Assembly: GCA_947588955.1 (NCBI GenBank)
Contig: CANPYX010000018.1
Location: 1 to 47,513 of the forward strand
DNA length: 47,513 nt
DNA from: an uncultured Oscillospiraceae bacterium
Lineage (GTDB): Bacteria > Bacillota > Clostridia > Oscillospirales > Oscillospiraceae
Direction of reading: 5' to 3'
A program made the translations under genes and the position numbers. Position 1 is the stretch's first letter. Each line of letters starts with the position of its first letter. Positions 17,523 to 25,343 of the stretch are shown piece by piece. The notes under the pieces were generated by a model. It saw only the letters and a list, made by a program, of their open reading frames with translations. It did no database searches and was not told where the DNA came from.

Positions 17523-17705
17523 ATTTTTCCGACGGCATGTACGTCGGAAAAATAACCTTTTGTCGCGGTGAGTGTGCGAGCGCAGCGAGTGCACGAACCG
17601 CGACAGCAGAAAAAGGATTCGGAAATGTCCGCAGACATTTCCGAATCCTTTTTCGCACGTCCCCCTTAATCTTTTCGCAAAGGCACCGCCTTTGCAAAAA
17701 GATTA
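17523..17705 (-). repeat. Dispersed four-hairpin 3' element, copy R3
   Basis: Read on the minus strand after GH105: D (GCAAAGGC/GCCTTTGC core, 17668-17705, overlapping the GH105 stop), the conserved GGGGGACGTGCGAAAAA spacer, C (17653-17634 with 17629-17610), B (ACCGCGACA 17597-17605 with TGTCGCGGT 17561-17569) and A (17553-17542 with 17534-17523). The interior of B differs from R1 and R2, while its outer stem keeps paired changes (CGCGGT/ACCGCG instead of CGCGC/GCGCG). D serves as the terminator of the large pectin operon. Confidence 0.85.
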
Positions 17706-18749
17706 CAAAGAGTTCGCCCCCTCAGATTGGTCGTACCTGAGAACTCCCGCCAAAAACGCCAGCGCCAGCCCTTGACCCCAGCCCTGTATCCAGTCGCGGC
17801 TGATGTTCCTATACCCGTCCCGGTCCCGCATGACGGCGGTCCCGCCTGAGACGTTGAGCACCCGCCCGTCGGGGGAGATGTTGGCAAGTATGCCGGGTAT
17901 GGCGCGGTTTATGTACTTTATGTGCAGCGGGTTCCCCTTCGCCACCATCGCCGCGGCGATACCCGCGGAGGCGGATACCTCCTCGTAGCTCTCCGGGTCG
18001 TCCAAAATGGTGCGCCACAGCCCATTCTCCGTCTGGCAGAGCTTCAGCGCCGCCAGCTGGTCGTTGAGCGAGCCCGTCACATCAAGAAACTTGGGATACA
18101 GATACGCCTGTGGCAGTCTCGCCCCAACCTGTGACATGGTGTACGCCGCCCACGCGTTGGCGCGCCCCCAGTAAAACCCGGACATGTGGTCGCCGGTTAT
18201 GTTGTTGTAGCCGTGGTAGTAAAGCCCCGTGGCGGGGTCCTGGAGATATTTTATGTGCCAGTACCACTGGTTGAGCGCGTCGTCGATAAGCTCCTCGTCC
18301 TTCAGCTCCACGCCCACGCGGAGCATGAAAAACGCCGCCATAAACAGCGTGTCCGCCCACGCCTGTTCGGGAAAGTCGTTATTGGCGGAGACAGTGTGCT
18401 GTAAGACCCGGTCCCCGAAGCGCAGCGCGGAATTTTTCAGGTAGTCTATCTTGCTCATCACCACGTCCAGGTACTTCTTCTCCCCCGTGTGCTGATAAAG
18501 CGAAAGACAGCAGTGCCCCATGGAGCAGGTGTTCACCGTCCAGGTGGGCAGTCCGATCTCAAGAAACTCGTCCACCCTCGCCCTCACCGCGTCCAGGTAC
18601 TCCCGCTTCCCCGTTGTCTCATAGGCCTCGCATATGCCGTAGTACGCCACCCCGCAGGGCCAGTCCCAGGTCATATCCATGCGCATGGTGCGGTCCACCA
18701 CCGCGTCCATGGTGCGGAGCACCTGTTCTTTGTCAAAGTCAAGCTTCAT
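17703..18749 (-). CDS. Unsaturated rhamnogalacturonyl hydrolase (GH105, YteR-like)
   Basis: A 348-residue (alpha/alpha)6-barrel enzyme that hydrates and removes the 4,5-unsaturated galacturonyl group left by rhamnogalacturonan lyases. Catalytic Asp D133 lies in the family motif WADTLFM, followed by GLYYHGYN and WGRANAWAAY, matching YteR/YesR proteins (about 345-370 residues). It is last in the minus-strand enzyme series and has GGGGGAG upstream of ATG 18749. No signal peptide is seen, consistent with cytosolic action on the products of the PL11 enzyme. GH88 is a less likely alternative. Confidence 0.88.
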   Translation of the reverse strand: MKLDFDKEQVLRTMDAVVDRTMRMDMTWDWPCGVAYYGICEAYETTGKREYLDAVRARVDEFLEIGLPTWTVNTCSMGHCCLSLYQHTGEKKYLDVVMSKIDYLKNSALRFGDRVLQHTVSANNDFPEQAWADTLFMAAFFMLRVGVELKDEELIDDALNQWYWHIKYLQDPATGLYYHGYNNITGDHMSGFYWGRANAWAAYTMSQVGARLPQAYLYPKFLDVTGSLNDQLAALKLCQTENGLWRTILDDPESYEEVSASAGIAAAMVAKGNPLHIKYINRAIPGILANISPDGRVLNVSGGTAVMRDRDGYRNISRDWIQGWGQGLALAFLAGVLRYDQSEGANSL

Positions 18750-18761
18750 TTCCGCTCCCCC

Positions 18762-19079
18762 TCAATCCAGCCTGAACACCGGCTCCAGCTTGGGCTGAGC
18801 GCCCGTCACCGGGTCCATCTCCAGCTCCAATATGTCCTTCATGTACTCGTTCCACCTGTCCACAACGGGGCTCTCCGCCTGGGTCCTCTCGGCAAACTCA
18901 ATGCCCTTTTCGCACTCATAGTAGCCGAAAAGCTCCTCGCCGTTTGCGAAAATGGTGTAGTTGCAAATCCCCGCGGCCTTCAAAACCTCCACCATCTCCG
19001 GCCAGATCTCATTGTGCCGCTTGACATACTCCGCCTTGCATCCGGGCTTTATCCGCCCCTTCCAAGCCATGCGCTCCAT
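18762..19079 (-). CDS. rhaM: L-rhamnose mutarotase
   Basis: A 105-residue dimeric ferredoxin-like protein interconverting alpha and beta anomers of L-rhamnose so that the isomerase receives its preferred form. Y18 and H22 (CKAEYVKRHNEIWPEM) fall at the same positions as the catalytic residues of E. coli RhaM, and IFANGEELFGYYE and PVVDRWNEYM are also family hallmarks. ATG 19079 has AAGGAGG at ideal spacing. It is physically separated from rhaBAD and grouped with the pectin enzymes, linking the two functions. Confidence 0.93.
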   Translation of the reverse strand: MERMAWKGRIKPGCKAEYVKRHNEIWPEMVEVLKAAGICNYTIFANGEELFGYYECEKGIEFAERTQAESPVVDRWNEYMKDILELEMDPVTGAQPKLEPVFRLD

Positions 19080-19128
19080 ATAGATTCCTCCTTGATTTTG
19101 ATATTGAAGAATAGCCGTTTCCCCTTCT

Positions 19129-19153
19129 AAAAAAGGTTCGCAGAACCTTTTTT
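19129..19153 (-). terminator. Intrinsic terminator after the small Cys-rich gene
   Basis: A perfect 11-bp AAAAAAGGTTC/GAACCTTTTTT stem with GCA loop overlaps the stop codon at 19152-19154. It separates the upstream enzyme genes from rhaM-GH105, although readthrough is likely because no clear promoter precedes rhaM. Confidence 0.7.
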
Positions 19154-19403
19154 ACCACTTCAACATCGGGCAGTGTATATCCCTCTTCGCCGCCCTGATC
19201 TCCACAAAGCACCCGCACTGCATACAGGTGGCGTTGGCAAGATACCCGCACTCCCTGCACTCACGGAGCCGCGCCTCAAACTCCCTATCCTCCGTCCGCT
19301 CCTCCGGCGGAAGCTCCGCCCGATACGCCCTCACGCTCTCGTAAAGCTCCCGCCCCTGGGCAAGCTCATTTAGAAGGCACCGGCGGCATTTGACCTCACT
19401 CAC
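19152..19403 (-). CDS. Small Cys-rich protein, DUF6171-like
   Basis: This 83-residue protein has two paired-cysteine clusters: CRRC near residue 6, then [17 protein letters not shown] (about residues 49-65) and a final C before PMLKW. The pattern suggests a zinc-ribbon-type metal site and resembles the DUF6171 family of Clostridia. GTG 19403 overlaps the GH51 stop, with AAGGA 7 nt upstream, so it is translationally coupled to GH51. Its function is unknown. Its position between arabinofuranosidase and rhamnose mutarotase genes is unexpected. Confidence 0.7.
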   Translation of the reverse strand: MSEVKCRRCLLNELAQGRELYESVRAYRAELPPEERTEDREFEARLRECRECGYLANATCMQCGCFVEIRAAKRDIHCPMLKW

Positions 19404-20877
19404 GGACTATCCTTATCGCCGCCACGGAAGAGGCGGGAAGCACCGCCTTCACGCCGCCGCCCTTAACCTCCACACCGCCCAGAGCCGCGGGCCTCACCGC
19501 GTCGGGCTTTTCAAAGGTGTTGTAAGCCCCGGCGTCCCCGCCCAGGATCTCGCCCGTGACCGTCGATTTCTCCGTTATCCCGTCCATCAGCACCTCCAGG
19601 GGCGCCGCGTCAGTGTCCGAGAGGTTCACCGCCGTGAGCAGTACGGACCCGTCCGCGCCCTCGCTGGCGGAGACGTGTATGTTGGGAACGCTCCAATCCC
19701 CGCAGGAGATGAGCTTCGTCTCGGCGTATGTCTCCACCTGCCTCGCCCCCTGGTGCTCCCGGAACATGCGGAACACGTGGTAGGTGGGCGTTTTGAGCAT
19801 TTTCGCTCCCTCCGTCAGCACCATCGCCTGGAGGACGTTCACCGTCTGGGCGATGTTTGCCATCACCACCGTGTCGCAGTGGTCGTTGAAGATATTAAGG
19901 TTCAGCGCCGCCACCAGCGCGTCACGCACGGTGTTCTGCTGATAGAGGAAGCCCGGATTCGTCCCCGGCTCCACGTCGTACCAGGTGCCCCACTCGTCCA
20001 CCACCAGCCCAAGCCTGCCCTCAGGGTCGGCACGGCGCAGTATCCGCCCGTGCTCCGTCACCAGCTCCTTCATGCGCAGGGTCTTTTTCAGCGTGGCGTA
20101 ATATTCCTCGCGGGTGAACCCCGTGGCGGCTCCCTTGTGGCTCCACTCGTCGTGGGGCAGAGTGTAGTAGTGGAGGCTCACGGCGTCAATTGTCCCTCCG
20201 GCTATCTCCGCCACCTTCCTCGTCCACTCATAATCCGCCACATTCGCGCCGGAGGCGATCTTATATATGCGGTGGTCGGAGTAGTCGCGAAGATACGTGG
20301 AATACTGCCTGCAAAGGTCGGCGTAGTGCTCCGGGCGCATGTTTCCTCCGCAGCCCCAGGCCTCGTTGCCTATGCCCCAGTATTTCACGTTGAAGGGCTC
20401 CTCCCGCCCGTTCGCCCGCCGCAGGTCCGCCATGGGCGACACGCCCGGCATGTTGCAGTATTCCACCCAGTCGGAAAACTCCTGCACCGTGCCGGAGCCC
20501 ACGTTGCCGGAAAAGTAGGCCTCACACCCCAGCTGCCGGCAAAGCTCCATGAACTCGTGGGTCCCGAAGCGGTTGTCCTCGGTGACGCCGCCCCAGTTGG
20601 TGTTCACGATGGTCTTGCGGCTCTCCGCGGGACCCACGCCGTCGCGCCAGTGGTAGGTGTCGGCAAAGCACCCGCCCGGCCAGCGCAGGACCGGTACGTG
20701 AAGCTCTTTAAGGGCGTTTACCACGTCGGAGCGGAGCCCGTTTTCGTTGGGTATGGGGGAGTCGGGACCCACCCACAGCCCCTCGTATATGCACCGTCCC
20801 AGGTGCTCGGCAAAGTGCCCGTATATGTTGGGGTTTATGGTCCCCACTGAGCGGTTGGGGTTTATGATGATTCGCAT
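19396..20877 (-). CDS. abfA: Alpha-L-arabinofuranosidase, GH51
   Basis: A 493-residue intracellular GH51 enzyme that removes alpha-L-arabinofuranosyl residues from arabinan or arabino-oligosaccharides. The barrel carries [38 protein letters not shown], acid/base E172 ([12 protein letters not shown]) and nucleophile E295 ([11 protein letters not shown]), and ends with the family's beta-sandwich. Length and motifs match hexameric bacterial AbfA. AAGGAGA precedes ATG 20877, 13 nt after the GH112 gene. The context points to arabinan side chains of rhamnogalacturonan-I. Confidence 0.94.
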   Translation of the reverse strand: MRIIINPNRSVGTINPNIYGHFAEHLGRCIYEGLWVGPDSPIPNENGLRSDVVNALKELHVPVLRWPGGCFADTYHWRDGVGPAESRKTIVNTNWGGVTEDNRFGTHEFMELCRQLGCEAYFSGNVGSGTVQEFSDWVEYCNMPGVSPMADLRRANGREEPFNVKYWGIGNEAWGCGGNMRPEHYADLCRQYSTYLRDYSDHRIYKIASGANVADYEWTRKVAEIAGGTIDAVSLHYYTLPHDEWSHKGAATGFTREEYYATLKKTLRMKELVTEHGRILRRADPEGRLGLVVDEWGTWYDVEPGTNPGFLYQQNTVRDALVAALNLNIFNDHCDTVVMANIAQTVNVLQAMVLTEGAKMLKTPTYHVFRMFREHQGARQVETYAETKLISCGDWSVPNIHVSASEGADGSVLLTAVNLSDTDAAPLEVLMDGITEKSTVTGEILGGDAGAYNTFEKPDAVRPAALGGVEVKGGGVKAVLPASSVAAIRIVRE

Positions 20878-20890
20878 ACGGAGTCTCCTT

Positions 20891-23044
20891 TTATATTTTC
20901 TTTATCACTGTTCCGAAGGGCTCAAGCTCAATTTCCGCCCGCCCGTTGTCCGTGGCGACGCCGACGGTACGCGCCTCGGCGGAGCTGTTTATCACCACCA
21001 GCGAGCGGCTTTGCGGGAACCAGGCGCACTCGGCCGCCGGCGAATCCGTGAGCCACATTTGACCAAGCTCCTTTCCCCCCGCCCGGAGCATGAGGTTCAA
21101 AAGCATACGGGTGTTTTCGGGTGTAAACTGGAAGCTGGACAAATATACCCCGCATCCGGCGCCGAACCTGTGGGCGGCGACGGTGGGAAGCCCCGTCTCC
21201 GGGTCCGCGGCAAGCACCCGCGTCTCCCCGTCGGTGAGGTAGAGGTGGGAAAGCCCCCGGACGCCCGCACCATCGGGGATGAGCCCCGGTACCGTCTCCA
21301 CGTCAAAGGTGTAGCGCCCGTGGCACACCCTGGCGCCGGTGTCCCTGTCGATGCCCAGGATGTGGCGGAGCTTGAAGTACCCCCAGCCCTCCGGCGTGGC
21401 GGTGGGCTCGCCCACTCCCAGGAACACGCCGCCGGAATGTACCCATTCCGTAACGGCGGCGACAAGCTCCGGGTCGTTCCAAACCGCCCCGCCGCTCCAT
21501 GCCGAGCCCGCTCTTCCGGCGCATATCACCACGTCCGCGTCCTTCAAAGCGCCGGATTTCGCGTCGTTGTAGTCAATGAACCTCACGTCCACGGGCAGGC
21601 CGGAAAGCGCCTCGTTTATGTGGATGAGGTCGTGCATATATGTCTCGTGGAAGTGTCCGGAGAGCGTCCAGGGCCTCAGAGCGCCCCAGCTGTGGAGCAC
21701 CGCCACCCTCATGGGCAGCACGTACGGCGCGCCGTCTAAGTGCAAGGAGCGTATCGCCCTAAACTCGTCGGAAACCTCCGCTATGTAGTCCACAAAGTCC
21801 GGGAAGCCCTCCAAAAGGTGTATGTACCCGCCCAGACCTATCCTGTCTATCTTCGCCCGCAAAAGCGCGCGCCTCACGTTCACCCAGTACTTCCTGGCGT
21901 CGGCGGTGGGGTCGCCCCCCTCCATAAAGGTTGGCGCGCCGCCCAGCCCCACGGGGAAAAGGTATGGGTGGAGCCTCAGCTCGTGTACCCCCGCCGGCAC
22001 CCCGGCGCACAGCCGCGCCTCGTAGCCGGAGAAGACGCACTTGATTATCCCGTCAAAGCCGAACTCCTTAAAGTGCGGGCCGTAGGGCTCCACGCCCACC
22101 CAGCTGTCGTCGTAAAATACATACGCCTTTTTTCCGTAGCTGTGTACCAGCTCCACCAGCTTGCGCCCGAACCCGGCGACGAACCTCTGAGTGAACTCCA
22201 TGTAGTCCCGCTTGTGCTCCGTGGGGGGCATGTGGGTGACCTGGAGATCGCCGTGATTGATGAAGTCCTCGGCGGTGAGGGCGTAGCCGTACTCCCTCTC
22301 AAAATCCGCCAGCGCCTTCTCGCTCACCGTGAAGTCATAGCTCCCCCAGTCGGTGAAAAGCGTCCTGTTGCGCTCGTGGCTGCCCCAGATCCACACAAAG
22401 TTGTAGAACATGCTGGTAAACCGCACCACCGTTGTCGCCGGGTGGTCCCTGCACCAGCCGTCCAGGTAATTAAAAAGGTACTCCTGCGCCACGGGAAGGC
22501 GCGGGTCAATGGGCATCAGGTGCTCGCTGGTCCAGGAGTTGGTAACATGGTTGTACATATTTATCTCCTCCCACAGCCGGTAGGCGAGGAAGCTCGCCGT
22601 GTAGGTGTGGAAGGGGACGGGGGACTTCACCGTGACGACCCCGTCGGCATAGCTCCACTCGCCCGCGTCCAAAACCCTCCCCTCGGTCCTGTCCCACACC
22701 TGCCAGTAGGCGCGGGACGCGGGGGAGTCGTTTACCTTGAACTGCTGGTTAAAAAATCCGGCGATGAGGTCTATTTTCAGCTCCCCGCCCTCCGCCGCCA
22801 CGGGCTCAGTGGACAAAAAGGACTGCTGAAGGCACTCCGGATGCTCCCTCGCGAACTCGTTGTGCTCCCGGATTATGCAGATGGTGGAGTAGACCCCGTA
22901 GCCCGCCGAGATTATCTCGTCGGAGAGCTTCGTGCCGTCGCTGTCCCTCACCACGTCGGCGCCCCATCTCTCCGCAAGCTCCAGCGTCAGCTTCTCGTAG
23001 CCCGACTCACCGGGCATCGTGAACCCGCCTTTAGTGTGCTCCAT
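20891..23044 (-). CDS. GH112 phosphorylase, probably beta-1,4-galactosyl-L-rhamnose phosphorylase
   Basis: A 717-residue GH112 enzyme. The family phosphorolyses beta-galactosides of HexNAc or L-rhamnose to galactose-1-phosphate. Recognisable blocks are [111 protein letters not shown] and a C-terminal GATase-like region ([18 protein letters not shown]). ATG 23044 is chosen because GGGGAGGGG lies 7 nt upstream, inside the longer frame. Genes for rhamnose use and rhamnogalacturonan cleavage all around it favour Gal-beta-1,4-Rha, the branch junction of rhamnogalacturonan-I, over lacto-N-biose. Family is well supported; substrate is inferred. Confidence 0.88.
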   Translation of the reverse strand: MEHTKGGFTMPGESGYEKLTLELAERWGADVVRDSDGTKLSDEIISAGYGVYSTICIIREHNEFAREHPECLQQSFLSTEPVAAEGGELKIDLIAGFFNQQFKVNDSPASRAYWQVWDRTEGRVLDAGEWSYADGVVTVKSPVPFHTYTASFLAYRLWEEINMYNHVTNSWTSEHLMPIDPRLPVAQEYLFNYLDGWCRDHPATTVVRFTSMFYNFVWIWGSHERNRTLFTDWGSYDFTVSEKALADFEREYGYALTAEDFINHGDLQVTHMPPTEHKRDYMEFTQRFVAGFGRKLVELVHSYGKKAYVFYDDSWVGVEPYGPHFKEFGFDGIIKCVFSGYEARLCAGVPAGVHELRLHPYLFPVGLGGAPTFMEGGDPTADARKYWVNVRRALLRAKIDRIGLGGYIHLLEGFPDFVDYIAEVSDEFRAIRSLHLDGAPYVLPMRVAVLHSWGALRPWTLSGHFHETYMHDLIHINEALSGLPVDVRFIDYNDAKSGALKDADVVICAGRAGSAWSGGAVWNDPELVAAVTEWVHSGGVFLGVGEPTATPEGWGYFKLRHILGIDRDTGARVCHGRYTFDVETVPGLIPDGAGVRGLSHLYLTDGETRVLAADPETGLPTVAAHRFGAGCGVYLSSFQFTPENTRMLLNLMLRAGGKELGQMWLTDSPAAECAWFPQSRSLVVINSSAEARTVGVATDNGRAEIELEPFGTVIKKI

Positions 23045-23090
23045 ATTGTTACCCCTCCCCAAAAATAATTAAAAATACTTAAAATAATGC

Positions 23091-23119
23091 TTGACAAATA
23101 CTTACCTTTGTGGTATAAT
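23091..23119 (+). promoter_or_regulatory. Consensus promoter with no sense gene
   Basis: TTGACA (23091-23096) and TATAAT (23114-23119) with a 17-nt spacer match the sigma-A consensus exactly. It points right, away from the GH112 start and into the 3' end of the minus-strand CE12 gene. No plus-strand gene or clear terminator follows nearby, so it would make an antisense or non-coding transcript starting near 23126. Confidence 0.55.
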
Positions 23120-23166
23120 GCCATCGTAAGGGTTAGTTATGCTTTAAGCTGACGCCGGTTCGACCA

Positions 23167-24495
23167 TCAATCCACCGGCCAGGGCATATCGGGTATGAGC
23201 CCGTAGTCCACAAGCCTCGGCTCCTCGCCGGGGGCGGCGTTTCCGTGAAGATCCGCCTCGTTTTCGGGGCGTTTGAGCCCCTCCATGGGGCCGTGTATCT
23301 CCCAGGCGGGAACGTGAGGCTCCGGGATAATGCCGGCGCGCGCCAGCTCGGATGCCACGAACCCCGCCGCCATGTGCGCCCCGAAGTCGTTGGGGTGGGC
23401 GTAGTCGCCGGGGTGGTAGAACCTCTTGGCCCCCTCCATTCCGGAGTCAATTATCTTCCTCATCATCATGCCGTGGAGGTCCAGCACGGGAACATTTTCA
23501 ACCTGCCCGACTTTCACTGCCGCCGCGGCCCATTTTTCAAGAAGATCGTTGTACTCCGTGGGGCTTTTCCAGGTGTTCCGCGCAAGGGATGTGACAAGAA
23601 CGGGCTTCGCGCCCGCCTCCCTGAGCTCGCGGATGTACCTTATCAGGTTCTCCGTGTACCCCGTCTCCGCCGCCAGGCGCCTCTTTTTCTGGTCGTTGTG
23701 TCCGAACTGTATGAGCACAACGTCGCCGGGGCTTACCTGCGGGAGCATCACGGCGTAGTGGCCCTTATCCCTGAAGGTCTCGGTGGACAGGCCGGAGTGG
23801 GCGTGGTTTGAGACCGCATAGCCTGTCCCCAAATAGAGCTGGAGCATCTGCCCCCAGCCGCAATAGTTGCACCCCGGTGCGTAAGGGTACGCGGCGGGCT
23901 GGTCCGTCACGGTTGAATCGCCCATTATGAACATCGCGGGACCTTCCCAGGGCTCTACGCTTATCCTTTTGAGCCCCGCTCCCAGCACCGTGAAGTCCAC
24001 GCTCACGTCCTCAGCCACCCCGTTGTCGCTGACGGCGGCGTCTCCGCCGCCCACGGCGATGATTGGTGAAACGTCGCACAGGACCTCAATTTCCGCGCTT
24101 TCACCGGCGCGGAGACTGCCCTTCCAGGCGAGCCTGCGGCGGCTGACAAAGACGGTGATCTCGTCCGAATCCCTTGCCGCCGTAAGGGTCGCGGTTATTT
24201 TGTACCTTCCGGGTCCCACGTCCGCCTTGAACCACAGCGGCAGCGCGCGGCATATGAGATCACCCCCTATTGCGGCCTCTCCGGGGGCCGTATGGACCCC
24301 GTCAGGACCCTGTTTGAGCACTGTCAGAGGGGCTCCTGAGTACCACCAGACGGGGGTAAAACCGCTGTTTACCTCCGGCACTTTCAATTCCGAATATTGG
24401 GAAATTACCTCCTCCGTCACAAAACCGAGGCTGCCGGGGGTGTATTTTCCGCACCCATTTTCGGAAAAGTCAAGGGCGAAAGGAACGTTTACCAT
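23167..24495 (-). CDS. Rhamnogalacturonan acetylesterase (CE12, SGNH fold)
   Basis: A 442-residue protein that removes acetyl esters from galacturonate in rhamnogalacturonan. A beta-rich N-terminal domain (~1-180) precedes the SGNH hydrolase. Block I is MGDSTVTDQ (Ser194), then a Gly in HAHSGLSTETF, block III QFGHND (265-268), and the catalytic Asp/His block DYAHPND. ATG 24495 has AGAGGCAGGA upstream; GTG 24510, overlapping the deacetylase stop, is the alternative. It is adjacent to a second CE12-like domain fused to PL11. There is no signal peptide, so it would deacetylate imported fragments. Confidence 0.87.
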   Translation of the reverse strand: MVNVPFALDFSENGCGKYTPGSLGFVTEEVISQYSELKVPEVNSGFTPVWWYSGAPLTVLKQGPDGVHTAPGEAAIGGDLICRALPLWFKADVGPGRYKITATLTAARDSDEITVFVSRRRLAWKGSLRAGESAEIEVLCDVSPIIAVGGGDAAVSDNGVAEDVSVDFTVLGAGLKRISVEPWEGPAMFIMGDSTVTDQPAAYPYAPGCNYCGWGQMLQLYLGTGYAVSNHAHSGLSTETFRDKGHYAVMLPQVSPGDVVLIQFGHNDQKKRRLAAETGYTENLIRYIRELREAGAKPVLVTSLARNTWKSPTEYNDLLEKWAAAAVKVGQVENVPVLDLHGMMMRKIIDSGMEGAKRFYHPGDYAHPNDFGAHMAAGFVASELARAGIIPEPHVPAWEIHGPMEGLKRPENEADLHGNAAPGEEPRLVDYGLIPDMPWPVD

Positions 24496-24506
24496 CTTCC
24501 TGCCTC

Positions 24507-25319
24507 TCACAGACTCACCAGCGCCCCACCGGGGATCTCCGCCTTACCGCCGTCCACCTCCAACCATACGGAGCCGGCGTTGGGGTTGAACACCTTGTCG
24601 CAGGCGGCGGTGAAGCGCAGGCGCTTTGCGTCCTCCATGTAATCGACTATCTCAATATTCGTGGCGTACCAGATGTCGTCCTTATTTTCCACCATTCCGC
24701 AGAAGTTCTCCATCACGTCCCAGTTTCCGTAGGTGGTGAACTCGAAGCTGTGGCCCCAGACGTACATCATGTAGAGGTACTGGGTCTTGTGCATGTTGAT
24801 AAACTGCTCCCCAAGCTCCAAAAGCCTTCCGTTGTGGTGGCAGGTGCCCTTCCACTCCAGGAAATTTTCGGGCATACCGAAGCCGCCGGTGGTCTCCACC
24901 ACACGGCTGTATTTTATCCCCAGCGCGGGAAGGAGCGCCATTATCTCCTTTGAGTACGACCCGTTGGGGTAGGCAAGCCCCCTCACCGGCGCGCCGGAAA
25001 GCGCCTCCAGCTCGTACCTGTCCTGGAGTATCTGCCTTGCCACAAGCTCCGTGGGGCACCGCTCGATGGTGGGGTGGGTGTAGGTGTGGCAGGCTATCTC
25101 ATGGCCCCGGTAAAGCTCCGGGTACTCCTCCACGGGCACTCGGTGGGGGTCGGAAAAAATGCCGGAATTTAAGTTGAAGGTGCCCTTTATGCCGTGCTCG
25201 TTGAAGATAGAGACGAGCCTTCGGTCCTCCTCCCTGCCGTCGTCGTAGCTCATGGTCAAAACCTTGTGCTTCCCGCCGGGAAAGCAGATGTAAATATTCT
25301 TGAATTTGGGGTTGAGCAT
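24507..25319 (-). CDS. Polysaccharide deacetylase (CE4-like)
   Basis: A 270-residue NodB-fold deacetylase. The metal/catalytic motif TMSYDDGREEDRR (normally TFDDG) is near residue 22, and the zinc motif is CHTYTHP. The middle contains a long SYSKEI...YSRVVET section typical of the cytosolic CE4-like proteins found in carbohydrate clusters. GGGAGG precedes ATG 25319. There is no signal peptide or membrane anchor, which argues against a peptidoglycan role and for removal of acetyl groups from imported oligosaccharides. The exact substrate is unknown. Confidence 0.8.
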   Translation of the reverse strand: MLNPKFKNIYICFPGGKHKVLTMSYDDGREEDRRLVSIFNEHGIKGTFNLNSGIFSDPHRVPVEEYPELYRGHEIACHTYTHPTIERCPTELVARQILQDRYELEALSGAPVRGLAYPNGSYSKEIMALLPALGIKYSRVVETTGGFGMPENFLEWKGTCHHNGRLLELGEQFINMHKTQYLYMMYVWGHSFEFTTYGNWDVMENFCGMVENKDDIWYATNIEIVDYMEDAKRLRFTAACDKVFNPNAGSVWLEVDGGKAEIPGGALVSL

Positions 25320-25343
25320 ATTTTATTCCTCCCGAAAGAGATT

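Noticed and set aside
23140-23175. tRNA-like GGTTCGA followed by a CCGGCCA end
   Set aside because: No acceptor, D or anticodon stems can be drawn, and the CCGGCCA lies inside the CE12 coding end.
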